Positions 1 to 7,961 of a stretch of DNA of 47,691 bases are shown here, one piece after another. The notes under the pieces are model-generated. The model was not told the origin of the DNA, searched no databases, and saw only the letters and a program-made list of their open reading frames with translations. The translations under genes were made by a program, and so were the position numbers. The stretch lies in NCBI GenBank assembly GCA_017511945.1, contig JAFWHR010000009.1:1-47691 (forward strand), written 5' to 3'. Positions within the stretch are counted from its first letter, which is position 1; each line of letters opens with the position of its first letter. Source of the stretch: Bacilli bacterium (GTDB lineage Bacteria > Bacillota_I > Bacilli_A > RF39 > UBA660).

Positions 1-154
1 ACATCAAAAATGGATTTTCCTTTCTCTTATCTCCATGATACCATAACTTCTTATAATAATCCATATTGATGTGGACTATCTCAAATATGTCATCATTTAC
101 TTTATTATGTGATTTATCATCAGATATATATAACATTCGATATAAAAATGTCAT
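1..154 (-). CDS. Partial hypothetical ORF running off the left edge
   Basis: An open frame of 51 codons reads leftward from an ATG at 154 to the window edge, beginning MTFLYRMLYISDD. An AGGAAA stretch lies just before the ATG and an in-frame TAA lies eight codons upstream, so this ATG is the only candidate start here. The later part (IFEIVHINMDYYKKLWY) vaguely recalls the middle of PD-(D/E)XK nuclease-family transposases (Rpn-like), which normally have a catalytic N-terminus that would have to lie upstream. If that resemblance is real, this is a 5'-truncated remnant. The similarity is from memory and weak. Confidence 0.3.
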   Translation of the reverse strand, partial: MTFLYRMLYISDDKSHNKVNDDIFEIVHINMDYYKKLWYHGDKRKENPFLM

Positions 155-233
155 TTTCCTTTTTTTAGAATAATTTTAAGTGTAAAAAAAGTGTAAAAAA
201 ATAATGATAAAAATGATTTATCAAAAATATTAC

Positions 234-262
234 TTGTCTTTTTTTTGTTAAACTTGTATTAT
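234..262 (+). promoter_or_regulatory. Promoter of the variable surface protein gene
   Basis: The -35 TTGTCT (234-239) and -10 TATTAT (257-262) are separated by 17 bases. Transcription would start near 269, giving a 5' leader of about 70 bases that begins with the nested inverted repeat at 271-309. Confidence 0.55.
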
Positions 263-270
263 AAGGTAGG

Positions 271-309
271 AGATAACGAAAAAAACTACTTAAAGTAGAC
301 ATGTTATCT
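271..309 (+). promoter_or_regulatory. Nested inverted repeat in the 5' leader
   Basis: The outer arms AGATAAC (271-277) and GTTATCT (303-309) are perfect complements. Inside them CTACT (286-290) and AGTAG (294-298) form a second short stem. The structure lies between the promoter and the GGAGG ribosome binding site (328-332), so it could fold as a leader hairpin or be bound as DNA. Confidence 0.4.
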
Positions 310-339
310 AAAACTTTTAGAAAGAATGGAGGAAATAAC

Positions 340-1680
340 ATGAGAAAAAGTGAAAGGGATAAGAGGACTTATCTAATAATAGGACTATGTGCGGTTTTAG
401 TAGTAATGGTAGTAGGATTTGCCGCATTTAGTAGTCAGCTACAAATCAATGGTACATCAGAGATAACAAGTAATTGGGATGTTAGAATAACTAAAATTGA
501 AAAAATAATACCATCAGGTAGTTCAGCAACTGATGTAAGTTCAGAGTGTTCAGAAAGTGGCACACCTAAACAATGTAATGATGGACTTACGGCAACAGTA
601 TCTGCTAATTTAGTATCACCAGGAGATTCTATAACTTATAGAATAGAGGTAACTAATAAAGGAAGTTTAAATGCAGTACTTAATCGTATTAATCTAAATG
701 ATCCATCAAACAACAATGTAGGATACTATATCAACAAAGATAAAAACAATCAAACTATAGAAGATACTGGATATAGATTACTTGAGACAAATGGAGTTTT
801 AAATGCAACAGGAGATAGTTTAGATAAAGGATATGTATATCTAACTATTTATTATAAAGAATATGAAGGACAAACATCGCCAACTGGAGGAAATAAAACA
901 GTTACAGCAACTGCGACATTTGATTTTGTTCAAACAAATAGTGATGCTGTTCCAGCAGCCGAATATAAAAATATAGGTGGCATTGATGTAGAAGTTGTAG
1001 ATACAGGAGATGGACTTTATAACAACGGAGATGGAACTTATACATATAAAGGAAGTGATCCTGCCAATTATTTAAATTTTGCTGGAAGCATATGGAGAAT
1101 ACTTGGAATAGATTCAACAGGTATTAAAATTATAAGAGATGAGAAATTAAATACAACTATGGCATTTGATACAGCAAATGCGAGAAAAACTGCTAATAAT
1201 CCTTATTGTACTGCTCCATCATATGGATGTAACGTGTGGTCAAAAGATTATACACCAGCAGGTTCATTTAATAATAAAGGATTAGTAAATGAAGATTCAA
1301 GTTTAAAAAAATATTTAAATGGTGATTATTTAACTACTACTTTAGGAAATAATCCAAATATAATAGAGGCAGCATATAATGTAGGACCACGTAATAAAGA
1401 ATCATCATATACATGGACAGGAAAAGTTGCTTTACTTACTGCTCCTGAATATAATGCTGCAGGAGGTTCTTCATCATATCTTAAAAAGTCTTCTGATTGG
1501 TGGCTCTTGTCTCCGGATGCGAGCAGCACGCACAGCGTGTTCTACGTCAGTGCTGGCGGCAGCTTCAGCAGCAACTTCGCGAGCAACGGCAGCGGCGTCC
1601 GTCCTGTTCTCTATCTATCATCTAATATCACAGTTACAGGAACAGGAACAGATTCATCTAATGCATTTACTATTTCATAA
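340..1680 (+). CDS. Membrane-anchored surface protein with DUF6273-type C-terminal domain and GC-rich variable segment
   Basis: The start at 340 is chosen because GGAGG (328-332) sits 7 bases upstream; an ATG at 301 has no site. The 446-residue product has a charged N-terminus, one hydrophobic segment (about residues 9-31) and an extracellular part. The middle resembles repeat or DUF11-like cell-surface domains (SPGDSITYRIEVTNKG). The C-terminal 200 residues (WRILGID, WWLLSPDA, GVRPVLYL) match the DUF6273/C-type-lectin-like pattern of gut Bacillota. Codons 394-421 (1519-1602) are almost all G/C-ending, 21 of 28 being NNC, whereas the rest of the gene is A/T-ending. This matches a diversity-generating retroelement variable region derived from AAC codons. 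No reverse transcriptase or template repeat is in the window. The surface location follows from the anchor; a ligand-binding role is inference. Confidence 0.75.
   Translation: MRKSERDKRTYLIIGLCAVLVVMVVGFAAFSSQLQINGTSEITSNWDVRITKIEKIIPSGSSATDVSSECSESGTPKQCNDGLTATVSANLVSPGDSITYRIEVTNKGSLNAVLNRINLNDPSNNNVGYYINKDKNNQTIEDTGYRLLETNGVLNATGDSLDKGYVYLTIYYKEYEGQTSPTGGNKTVTATATFDFVQTNSDAVPAAEYKNIGGIDVEVVDTGDGLYNNGDGTYTYKGSDPANYLNFAGSIWRILGIDSTGIKIIRDEKLNTTMAFDTANARKTANNPYCTAPSYGCNVWSKDYTPAGSFNNKGLVNEDSSLKKYLNGDYLTTTLGNNPNIIEAAYNVGPRNKESSYTWTGKVALLTAPEYNAAGGSSSYLKKSSDWWLLSPDASSTHSVFYVSAGGSFSSNFASNGSGVRPVLYLSSNITVTGTGTDSSNAFTIS
1504..1610 (+). other. GC-rich hypervariable-looking segment (candidate DGR variable region)
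   Basis: By my count 64 of the 100 bases 1511-1610 are G or C, in a gene that is otherwise roughly 30-35% GC. In frame, the segment is dominated by AGC (8), GGC (4), TTC (3), GTC, AAC, CAC and TAC codons, which are the products expected when adenines of AAC codons in a template are randomised. It ends at the conserved GVRPVL motif close to the C-terminus, where variable regions sit in C-type-lectin DGR targets. Confidence 0.55.
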
Positions 1681-1801
1681 TAATGAATTATGCACTTTTG
1701 CGACCGTGTATAATCTAGTGTGTACTTTTTTTAAAAACATCAATAAAAAAAGGAAAATGGTATATTCACCCAATATATTAATATATAGAGGGTGATTTTT
1801 A

Positions 1802-2497
1802 ATGGAAATATTACAAGCAGTTAACTTATCAAAGAAGTATGGTAATAAAAATAATGAATTTTATGCTTTGAAGGATATTAATTTATCTGTTAATAAAGGT
1901 GAATTTGTCATGATAACTGGTAAAAGTGGATCTGGTAAATCTACTTTGATGCACATTTTATCTGGACTTGATAATCCAACTGATGGTAGCGTTATTATAT
2001 ATGGTCAAAATATAGGTAAGCTTAGTGAAAATGATTTGACTATCTTTAGAAGAAAAAACATAGGATTTATATATCAATTTTACAATTTGATAGAGCAGTT
2101 AAATGTATATGAAAATATAGTACTTCCTTTAAAATTAGATGGTAAAAAAATATATGAAAATAAAATAGATGATCTTTTAAAAATGTTAGATTTACATAAT
2201 CAAAAGGATAAATATCCTTCAGAACTTTCTGGAGGTCAGATGCAGAGGGTAGCTATTGGAAGGGCTTTAGTAATTAGACCAAAGATTTTATTTGCTGATG
2301 AACCTACAGGTAATTTAGATAGCGTAAATGCTTATAAAATTATGAAGTTATTGAAGTATTATAACAGAAGATATAAGCAGACAATTATAATGGTTACTCA
2401 TGATAATTCTCTTTCTAAAATGGGAACTAGAAAAGTTGTTATTAAAGATGGAAAGGTTTTTACAAATGGACGTAAAAAAGTACATTATAAGAAATAG
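1802..2497 (+). CDS. ABC transporter ATP-binding protein, MacB/BceA type
   Basis: This 231-residue ATPase has Walker A GKSGSGKST (about 40-48), the signature LSGGQMQRVAIGRAL (about 142-156) and Walker B ILFADEPTGNLD, the exact flavour of the LolD/MacB/BceA subfamily. GAGGGTGAT lies just before the ATG. The next gene, a permease, overlaps its 3' end by 32 bases, so the two form a transporter. Family members drive lipoprotein release, peptide export or antimicrobial peptide resistance rather than classical uptake. No sensor kinase or response regulator is adjacent, so a bacitracin-type detoxification role cannot be claimed. Confidence 0.85.
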   Translation: MEILQAVNLSKKYGNKNNEFYALKDINLSVNKGEFVMITGKSGSGKSTLMHILSGLDNPTDGSVIIYGQNIGKLSENDLTIFRRKNIGFIYQFYNLIEQLNVYENIVLPLKLDGKKIYENKIDDLLKMLDLHNQKDKYPSELSGGQMQRVAIGRALVIRPKILFADEPTGNLDSVNAYKIMKLLKYYNRRYKQTIIMVTHDNSLSKMGTRKVVIKDGKVFTNGRKKVHYKK

Positions 2498-4340
2498 AAA
2501 GAGGAGTTTATTTACTGTTTTATCTCTCACTTTTTCAAGTATACTTCTTTTCACCACTTCTATCTTAATTTCTTCTTTTAGAGATAATTTAATTAAAAAT
2601 GTTGAAAGAGAGATTGGAAGATATCACGTAATTATAAAGGGTGATATTAAAAAGGATAAGTATATATTAAATATGAAGTATAAAGATGATAGATACTTTG
2701 TCACATATAAAGATATATATAAGACTTATGAGAATACCGAAAGGATATGCAAAGGTGGATGTGATGGTATAACATATAATGATGAACTTTTGTCACTTTA
2801 TGGAATAAGTAAAAATAAGAATGTTATGAAAATGTTTAAAAATATAATAATCTTTTTTACTTCAGTATTTGGAGTTATTATTTTTTTTATAATATACAGT
2901 TTATTTAAGATATCAGTTAGAAGTAGAAAAGAGGATTTATGCAGGTTAAAACTTTTAGGTTATACTAACTTTGATCTTTTTAAACTTTTTATTAAAGAAT
3001 CTTTAATACTTGGAACAGTTGGAATTTTTATAGGTTTTATCATTTCTCTATGTTTAAATGGAGTTTTAATAAGTATAATTAATAATCTACTTAGTGAAAT
3101 ATTTATAAGTAAATTAAATATTTCTATTTATATTCCTTTTTTGTTAATACCACTTATATACATGATTATCATAGTTTTACTCTCTACTTTTTTAACTTTT
3201 AAAAATGTAAAAACATATAGTCCTATTGAACTATTTAAAAGTATTAATGATGTAGATAAAGTAGATGTAAAGTTAAAAGATAATATAATACTTTGGCTAT
3301 CTTTAGTAAATTATAAAAGGTCAAAAGAAAAATACAAAAGTTTAATCATATGCATTTTTATTGCTACAGTTTCTGTAAATGTATTTTTTCTAGTTTTAAA
3401 TTATGGTTTAAAAGCGGTTGATAAATATGTTATAATTCCTAAATACGATTTATATGTAAGAGTAGAAGATTATGATTTAAATAAAATTAGTAGTGATTTA
3501 AATAGTAAAAAGAGTTTAATTTTTAAATCGTGTACTGGTAAGGCTAAAATACCAAAGGAAAAATTTATAAAGGGATACAAAAATAATATAGATGTATTAA
3601 TTACCAATTTAAAGGGGAATGAGATTGTAAATAGAGTAGATATAGTAGAAAGTAAGAAAAGATTTAAAAGAGAAAAATATAGTAGATTTAAAGATTTAAA
3701 TGAAGTATTATTTATCTCTGATGATGAGTATAAAATAGATGGTCTTTCTTTAACTAAAAAAGTTCCCTTTGGTTTAGAAAATGAGGAAAGTGTTATTATA
3801 AATCTAGATGAAGATTTTTTTAACAGTGTGTGTAGTAGTTATACAAATAATCTTATTATAACAACTGATTATAAAAATATAGATGGCTATTTAAATAACA
3901 TTATTAAAAAAGATGGGGTACCTTTATCTTATTTAAATGTAAAAAAAATGAAACAAATTACTGAAAATGTAATATTAGTTATAAAGTTATTTTTATATTT
4001 TATTGTAGTTTTAATAGTTTTAGTGATGGTTTGTCTTACTTTAAACATAACTAGTATAAGTATGCACTATAGAAAAAGGGAGTTTAAACTTTTAAACAGT
4101 CTGGGTTTTGAGAAAAGAAAGATCAATTTAAGTTTGATTATAGAAAGTTTGATCATATGTTTTAAGGGATGGATTTACGCTTTACCGTTTATATTAATAA
4201 TAGATAAATTTATATATAAAACTTTAATAAAAGTGTTTTATTTAAAAAATATGATAATAGACTATAAAATATTAATATTAAGTTTGTTTATATCTTTAAT
4301 GGTTATTTATATATCTATATATAAAAATAATGACTGTTAA
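2466..4340 (+). CDS. FtsX-like ABC transporter permease
   Basis: The start at 2466 (MDVKKYIIRN) is preferred because GGAAAGG lies upstream and residue 1 leads straight into the membrane helix; an ATG at 2400 lies deep inside the ATPase gene. The product has about 624 residues and, by hydropathy, eight membrane segments: one N-terminal, a cluster of three (FtsX domain 1), one central, then three at the C-terminus (FtsX domain 2), with a large hydrophilic loop before the last group. This two-FtsX-domain layout fits permeases partnered with MacB/BceA-type ATPases. The substrate is unknown. The stop overlaps the convergent cotD-like gene by a few bases. Confidence 0.8.
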   Translation: MDVKKYIIRNRKRSLFTVLSLTFSSILLFTTSILISSFRDNLIKNVEREIGRYHVIIKGDIKKDKYILNMKYKDDRYFVTYKDIYKTYENTERICKGGCDGITYNDELLSLYGISKNKNVMKMFKNIIIFFTSVFGVIIFFIIYSLFKISVRSRKEDLCRLKLLGYTNFDLFKLFIKESLILGTVGIFIGFIISLCLNGVLISIINNLLSEIFISKLNISIYIPFLLIPLIYMIIIVLLSTFLTFKNVKTYSPIELFKSINDVDKVDVKLKDNIILWLSLVNYKRSKEKYKSLIICIFIATVSVNVFFLVLNYGLKAVDKYVIIPKYDLYVRVEDYDLNKISSDLNSKKSLIFKSCTGKAKIPKEKFIKGYKNNIDVLITNLKGNEIVNRVDIVESKKRFKREKYSRFKDLNEVLFISDDEYKIDGLSLTKKVPFGLENEESVIINLDEDFFNSVCSSYTNNLIITTDYKNIDGYLNNIIKKDGVPLSYLNVKKMKQITENVILVIKLFLYFIVVLIVLVMVCLTLNITSISMHYRKREFKLLNSLGFEKRKINLSLIIESLIICFKGWIYALPFILIIDKFIYKTLIKVFYLKNMIIDYKILILSLFISLMVIYISIYKNNDC

Positions 4341-4352
4341 AAGCCATTATTT
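4325..4352. terminator. Hairpin between convergent permease and cotD-like genes
   Basis: AAATAATG (4325-4332) and CATTATTT (4345-4352) are perfect complements around a 12-base loop that contains both stop codons. The flanks are A/T-rich on both strands, so it could serve both transcripts. It has no long U tract. Confidence 0.35.
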
Positions 4353-4588
4353 ATAAATTTACTACAACACCCAGGATCGTTATTTATAATTTGATTTTCC
4401 TCAGAACAAGTATACTGAGGGGTGTAAGTATGATTATAGACATGTTTATTTACAATATGTGTATGAATAGGACACACATGTTTTACTTCGTGACAAAACT
4501 GTCTTTCTACACAATTGTTAATTGCAGGCTCTACTACAGGGTCCATACAATTTGCTGGCATATTCATGCAGCAATTTTTTCTAAACAT
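4337..4588 (-). CDS. cotD: CotD-like spore coat protein
   Basis: This 83-residue protein is rich in Cys, His, Asn and Tyr. It carries the CotD-type core of histidines and prolines (HEVKHVCPIHTHIVNKHVYNH followed by HTYTPQY, read as two adjacent pieces). In Bacillus, CotD is a small inner spore coat protein made in the mother cell; the same arrangement VPH-HP-HTT-N-H recurs here. A GGGGGAT site lies before the ATG at 4588. It is a single gene, minus strand, tail-to-tail with the permease. A SigE or SigK promoter was not identified. The call rests on motif memory. Confidence 0.65.
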   Translation of the reverse strand: MFRKNCCMNMPANCMDPVVEPAINNCVERQFCHEVKHVCPIHTHIVNKHVYNHTYTPQYTCSEENQIINNDPGCCSKFINNGF

Positions 4589-4625
4589 TTCTCATCCCCC
4601 TTATCTAGTTTATGATATGTGGGGG

Positions 4626-4654
4626 TTAAACATTTGATTAAGTCAAATGTTTAA
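4626..4654. terminator. Long perfect hairpin at the 3' end of the HIT gene
   Basis: TTAAACATTTG (4626-4636) and CAAATGTTTAA (4644-4654) form a perfect 11-base-pair stem with a 7-base loop. It contains the HIT stop codon and lies between the HIT and cotD-like genes, which run in the same direction. There is no T-run after it on the minus strand, so it may be an RNA-stabilising 3' hairpin or a protein-binding palindrome rather than a simple terminator. Confidence 0.4.
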
Positions 4655-5013
4655 TTATTAATGATTTTATATACTTCATTTAAATCTAACAATTCTCTTT
4701 TCTCTTTATACTGAGGAACTATATGGAGATGAAAGTGTTTAACTTCCTCATATAATCCGTTATTTTGAGTTAGGGTTATGCCGTCAGCATCTAACTTTTC
4801 TTCAATTTTTAGTCCTAGTTTTTTTGCTATATTAAATATGTATATAAGAGTTTCATCATCTATGTCATATATATCTTTAAAGTGTTTTTTAGGTACTACT
4901 AATGCATGTCCATTTACTTTAGGGTTTACATCTAAAAATACTTTAACTGTGTCATCTTCATAGATTGTATAAGATTTTACTTCATTATTAATTATTTTAC
5001 AAAATATATCCAT
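4651..5013 (-). CDS. HIT family protein (histidine triad nucleotide hydrolase)
   Basis: The histidine triad HFHLHIVP is present near the C-terminus, with the usual FLDVNPKVNGHALVVPKKH segment in the middle (split as FLDVNPKV and NGHALVVPKKH). HIT enzymes hydrolyse AMP-linked substrates such as AMP-NH2 or Ap4A. Two start codons lie 6 bases apart. GGAG is only 2 bases from the outer ATG (5019) but 8 bases from the inner one (5013), so the inner start is chosen, giving 120 residues, the normal length for bacterial Hit proteins. It is an isolated gene, divergent from the suf operon. Confidence 0.9.
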   Translation of the reverse strand: MDIFCKIINNEVKSYTIYEDDTVKVFLDVNPKVNGHALVVPKKHFKDIYDIDDETLIYIFNIAKKLGLKIEEKLDADGITLTQNNGLYEEVKHFHLHIVPQYKEKRELLDLNEVYKIINN

Positions 5014-5082
5014 TTTCATATCTCCTTTCTAAAAAATTATAGCAAATTTAAAAAAAAGAGTAAACCATGTGATTTACTATTG

Positions 5083-5112
5083 TGTGAATATCTGCGAATA
5101 TTCTACTATAAT
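5083..5112 (+). promoter_or_regulatory. suf operon promoter with embedded inverted repeat
   Basis: A consensus -10 TATAAT lies at 5107-5112 with a weak -35 (TGTGAA, 5083-5088, spacer 18). A perfect inverted repeat GAATAT (5086-5091), six bases, ATATTC (5098-5103) fills the region between them, the place where a repressor would act. Iron-sulfur operons are commonly controlled by Rrf2-type or metal regulators, but no regulator gene is nearby. Confidence 0.45.
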
Positions 5113-5175
5113 TATTGGTAAAAAATATATATTTTATTCAAAAAAAGTGTTAAAATAATTTTGGTGATGGGAAAA

Positions 5176-5913
5176 ATGAAAAATTTAAAAATAGATAATT
5201 TAACAGTTAAAGCTAAAGATGATGGTAAGATAATTTTAAAAGATTTTAATTTAGAGATAAAAAGTGGAGAGATTCATGCGATTATGGGACCTAATGGAAC
5301 TGGTAAATCAACTTTAACTAAAGTTATAATGGGTGATACTAATTATGAGATTGTAAAGGGTAAAACAATCTATGATGGTAAAAACATAAATAAAATGAAA
5401 GTAAGTGAGAGAGCGCAGCTTGGAATATTTTTGGGAATGCAGATGCCTATGGCGATTGAAGGAGTGAGTAATGCTGACTTTTTGAGAAGTTCTCTTAGAG
5501 CAAAAGAAAAGGATAATTTTAAACTATTACCTTTTGTTAAAGAAGTAGACCGTTATATTAAAAAGTTAAAGATGGATCCTGATATGTTAAATAGATCTGT
5601 CAATGACGGTTTTTCTGGTGGTGAGAGAAAGAAAAATGAGATATTACAGATGTACGTTTTAAAACCTGATTTGATATTACTAGATGAGATTGATTCTGGA
5701 CTTGATGTTGACAGTTTGAAATTAGTCGGTGAAAGCGTGATGGACTATTATGAAGATAAAAAGCCGGCGATACTTTTAGTAACTCACTATCAGAGATTAC
5801 TCGACTATATAAAACCTGATTACATCCATATAATGAATGAAGGTAAAATTGTAAAAAGTGGTGATGGTTCCCTCGCATCATACATAGAAAAGCACGGTTA
5901 CGAAAATGAATAG
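5176..5913 (+). CDS. sufC: SufC, Fe-S cluster assembly ATPase
   Basis: ABC-type ATPase of the SUF system that works with SufB/SufD to assemble iron-sulfur clusters. It has Walker A GPNGTGKST, the SufC-specific signature FSGGERKKNEI and Walker B LILLDEIDSGLD. The start at 5176 follows GGTGATGGG (5163-5171) at a good distance; upstream TTG, GTG and ATG codons in frame are within or before that site. Length is 245 residues, normal for SufC. Its end overlaps the next gene by 8 bases, so the two are translationally coupled. Confidence 0.95.
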   Translation: MKNLKIDNLTVKAKDDGKIILKDFNLEIKSGEIHAIMGPNGTGKSTLTKVIMGDTNYEIVKGKTIYDGKNINKMKVSERAQLGIFLGMQMPMAIEGVSNADFLRSSLRAKEKDNFKLLPFVKEVDRYIKKLKMDPDMLNRSVNDGFSGGERKKNEILQMYVLKPDLILLDEIDSGLDVDSLKLVGESVMDYYEDKKPAILLVTHYQRLLDYIKPDYIHIMNEGKIVKSGDGSLASYIEKHGYENE

Positions 5914-6688
5914 ACTTATAATAGATGATGAAAAAGTATATCTAGAGGGAGATAAGAGTGTATCTTTAAAAGAGGAAACTAAATTTTTAGATGTTAAATC
6001 TTTAAGTTTGAAAGTTATAAAAGATACCGATTTAATTATAGAGTGTGACTGCAAAGATGCTAAAATAAGTATTACTGTTAATGTATTTAAAGATGTTCAC
6101 CTAAATATATTTGAGATTAAAAAAGGTGGAAGATATAAAATTAGATATATATATTATTTAGATAATGATAGTAAAGTAAACTATGAAAAAATTAACGATG
6201 TACATGAAGCGGTAGAAGAGAGTATATTTAATTTAAATGGTGAGAGATCAGAGGTTATATATAATTTTAAAACTATAAGTAAATCTAAAGAAAAATACAA
6301 CTTTTTAGTTTATCATAATGCAAGTAAATCTGTAAGTGACATAAAAAATAATGGAGTAAATATTGATGAAGGTAATTTAGAATTCAATGTATCTTCATTT
6401 GTTCCAAATAAAATTGTCAAGTGTAAAGTTAATCAGAGTTCGAGAATTATAAATGAGACATCTAATGAATGCGTGATTAAACCTAACCTCTTTATAGATG
6501 AAGAAGATGTAATAGCTTCCCACAGCGCGCTCATAGGAACTTTTTCATCTGATGAGATATTTTATCTAATGAGTAGGGGAATTGAAAAAAAAGAAGCTAA
6601 GAGGATGCTTTCTAAAGGATTTTTATTAAAAGGAATAACTAAATATAAAGATGAGTTTAATGAGATTATAGATAGTTATTGGGGGTGA
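5906..6688 (+). CDS. sufD: SufD-type scaffold protein, short
   Basis: The C-terminal core (IKPNLFIDEEDVIASHSALIG, then FSSDEIFYLMSRGI) is the diagnostic SufB/SufD signature, and the His of ASHSA matches the conserved SufD histidine. At 260 residues it is much shorter than typical SufD (about 430), mainly through a reduced N-terminal part. It overlaps sufC and is followed directly by sufS. In most Bacillota the operon is sufCDSUB; here no SufB or SufU follows, so this may be the only SufBD protein encoded at this locus. Confidence 0.85.
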   Translation: MNRLIIDDEKVYLEGDKSVSLKEETKFLDVKSLSLKVIKDTDLIIECDCKDAKISITVNVFKDVHLNIFEIKKGGRYKIRYIYYLDNDSKVNYEKINDVHEAVEESIFNLNGERSEVIYNFKTISKSKEKYNFLVYHNASKSVSDIKNNGVNIDEGNLEFNVSSFVPNKIVKCKVNQSSRIINETSNECVIKPNLFIDEEDVIASHSALIGTFSSDEIFYLMSRGIEKKEAKRMLSKGFLLKGITKYKDEFNEIIDSYWG

Positions 6689-6693
6689 TAAAT

Positions 6694-7887
6694 GTGAATA
6701 GAGATGATTTTAATTTATTAAGTAGTGGCATAATATATTTTGATAATGGAGCAACTACATTAAAACCTAAAGTTTTATCTGAGAGTGTATCAGATTATTA
6801 CAACAACTACAGTTCAAATGCTCATAGGGGAGATTATCAGATGAGTATTAAAACTAGCACTATGTATGAAAATGTAAGAAAGTTAGTGAGTAAACTTATA
6901 AATGCTAAAAGTGAAAAACAGATAGTATTTACATCTGGAACTACTGATTCTATAAATAAGATTATATTTGGATATTTTAGATATTATTTAAAAGAAGGTG
7001 ATGAGGTATTACTCACTAAAAGTGAACATGCATCAACTCTTCTTCCTTGGTTTGAACTATCTGATGAAATAGGTTTAAATATAAAATACATAGAATTAGA
7101 TGAAAATCATGAAGTTACTATGGAAAGTGTTAAAAAGGCTATAAGTGATAAAACTAAGGTAATCTCACTTGCCCATATATCGAATGTTGTCGGTGATGAG
7201 AGACCGATAAAAGATATATGTAAGTATGCTCATAAAAGAGGTATTAAACTGCTTGTAGATGGAGCTCAAAGTGTTCCTCATTTAAAAGTTGATGTCCAAG
7301 ATTTAGATGTAGATTTTTTAACCTTTTCTGCTCATAAGATGTGTGGACCAACTGGCGTTGGGGTATTGTATGTTAAAGAAGATATTATGGAAGACGTAAG
7401 ACCGATAATATTTGGTGGGGGAATGAATGCTGATTTTAGTACTGATAAGACTAGAATATATAAATCAATGCCAGATAAGTTAGAGGCAGGAACTCCTAAC
7501 ATAGCTGGGGTTATAGGTTTTGGTGAGGTTATTAAGTATTTAAATAAAATTGGATTTGATGAGATACATGATTATGAGATTAAACTTAAAAAGTATTTAA
7601 TTAAAAGATTAAGGGAAATAGATCAAATTAAAGTGTACAATGAAAATAGTAATTCGGGTATAGTAACTATCAATTATGATGGCATATTTCCTCAAGATCT
7701 ATCTATATATTTGGATAAATATGGTATATGTACAAGGGCTGGAAGTCACTGCGCGAAAATATTAAAAGATGAGATTAATATCAAAAACACTTGTAGGATT
7801 AGTCTATATTTTTATAATACTAAAGAAGAGATTGATAGACTTATATTTTTACTTAAAAATCCAAAAATTAAAGAAGAGATAATTTAA
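6694..7887 (+). CDS. sufS: SufS, group II cysteine desulfurase
   Basis: PLP-dependent enzyme that removes sulfur from cysteine and passes it to the Fe-S scaffold. Seen: N-terminal YFDNGATTLKP, PLP lysine in SAHK (K215) and catalytic cysteine in RAGSHCAK (C353), typical of SufS rather than IscS. A GTG start at 6694 is chosen because GGTGAT (6684-6689) precedes it; the TTG at 6679 lies inside the upstream gene and before that site. Length is 397 residues, normal. SufS usually hands sulfur to SufU, which is not present next to it. Confidence 0.93.
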   Translation: MNRDDFNLLSSGIIYFDNGATTLKPKVLSESVSDYYNNYSSNAHRGDYQMSIKTSTMYENVRKLVSKLINAKSEKQIVFTSGTTDSINKIIFGYFRYYLKEGDEVLLTKSEHASTLLPWFELSDEIGLNIKYIELDENHEVTMESVKKAISDKTKVISLAHISNVVGDERPIKDICKYAHKRGIKLLVDGAQSVPHLKVDVQDLDVDFLTFSAHKMCGPTGVGVLYVKEDIMEDVRPIIFGGGMNADFSTDKTRIYKSMPDKLEAGTPNIAGVIGFGEVIKYLNKIGFDEIHDYEIKLKKYLIKRLREIDQIKVYNENSNSGIVTINYDGIFPQDLSIYLDKYGICTRAGSHCAKILKDEINIKNTCRISLYFYNTKEEIDRLIFLLKNPKIKEEII

Positions 7888-7961
7888 CTTTATATTTAAT
7901 TATAATGAGGAGTTTATTTTTTACATTTATTAGTATATAATCTATTTAAGAGGTGTTTTTT

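Noticed and set aside
1-154. Confident assignment of the left-edge ORF to the PD-(D/E)XK transposase family
   Set aside because: Only about 50 residues are visible, without any catalytic motif; the resemblance is too weak to name.
1427-1795. ORF in another frame across the GC-rich patch and beyond the surface gene
   Set aside because: It overlaps the well-supported surface gene, has no ribosome site and is Ala/Ser-rich only because it reads the GC-rich patch out of frame.
4325-4352. Extra small gene between permease and cotD-like gene
   Set aside because: The two genes overlap tail to tail; there is no room for another.
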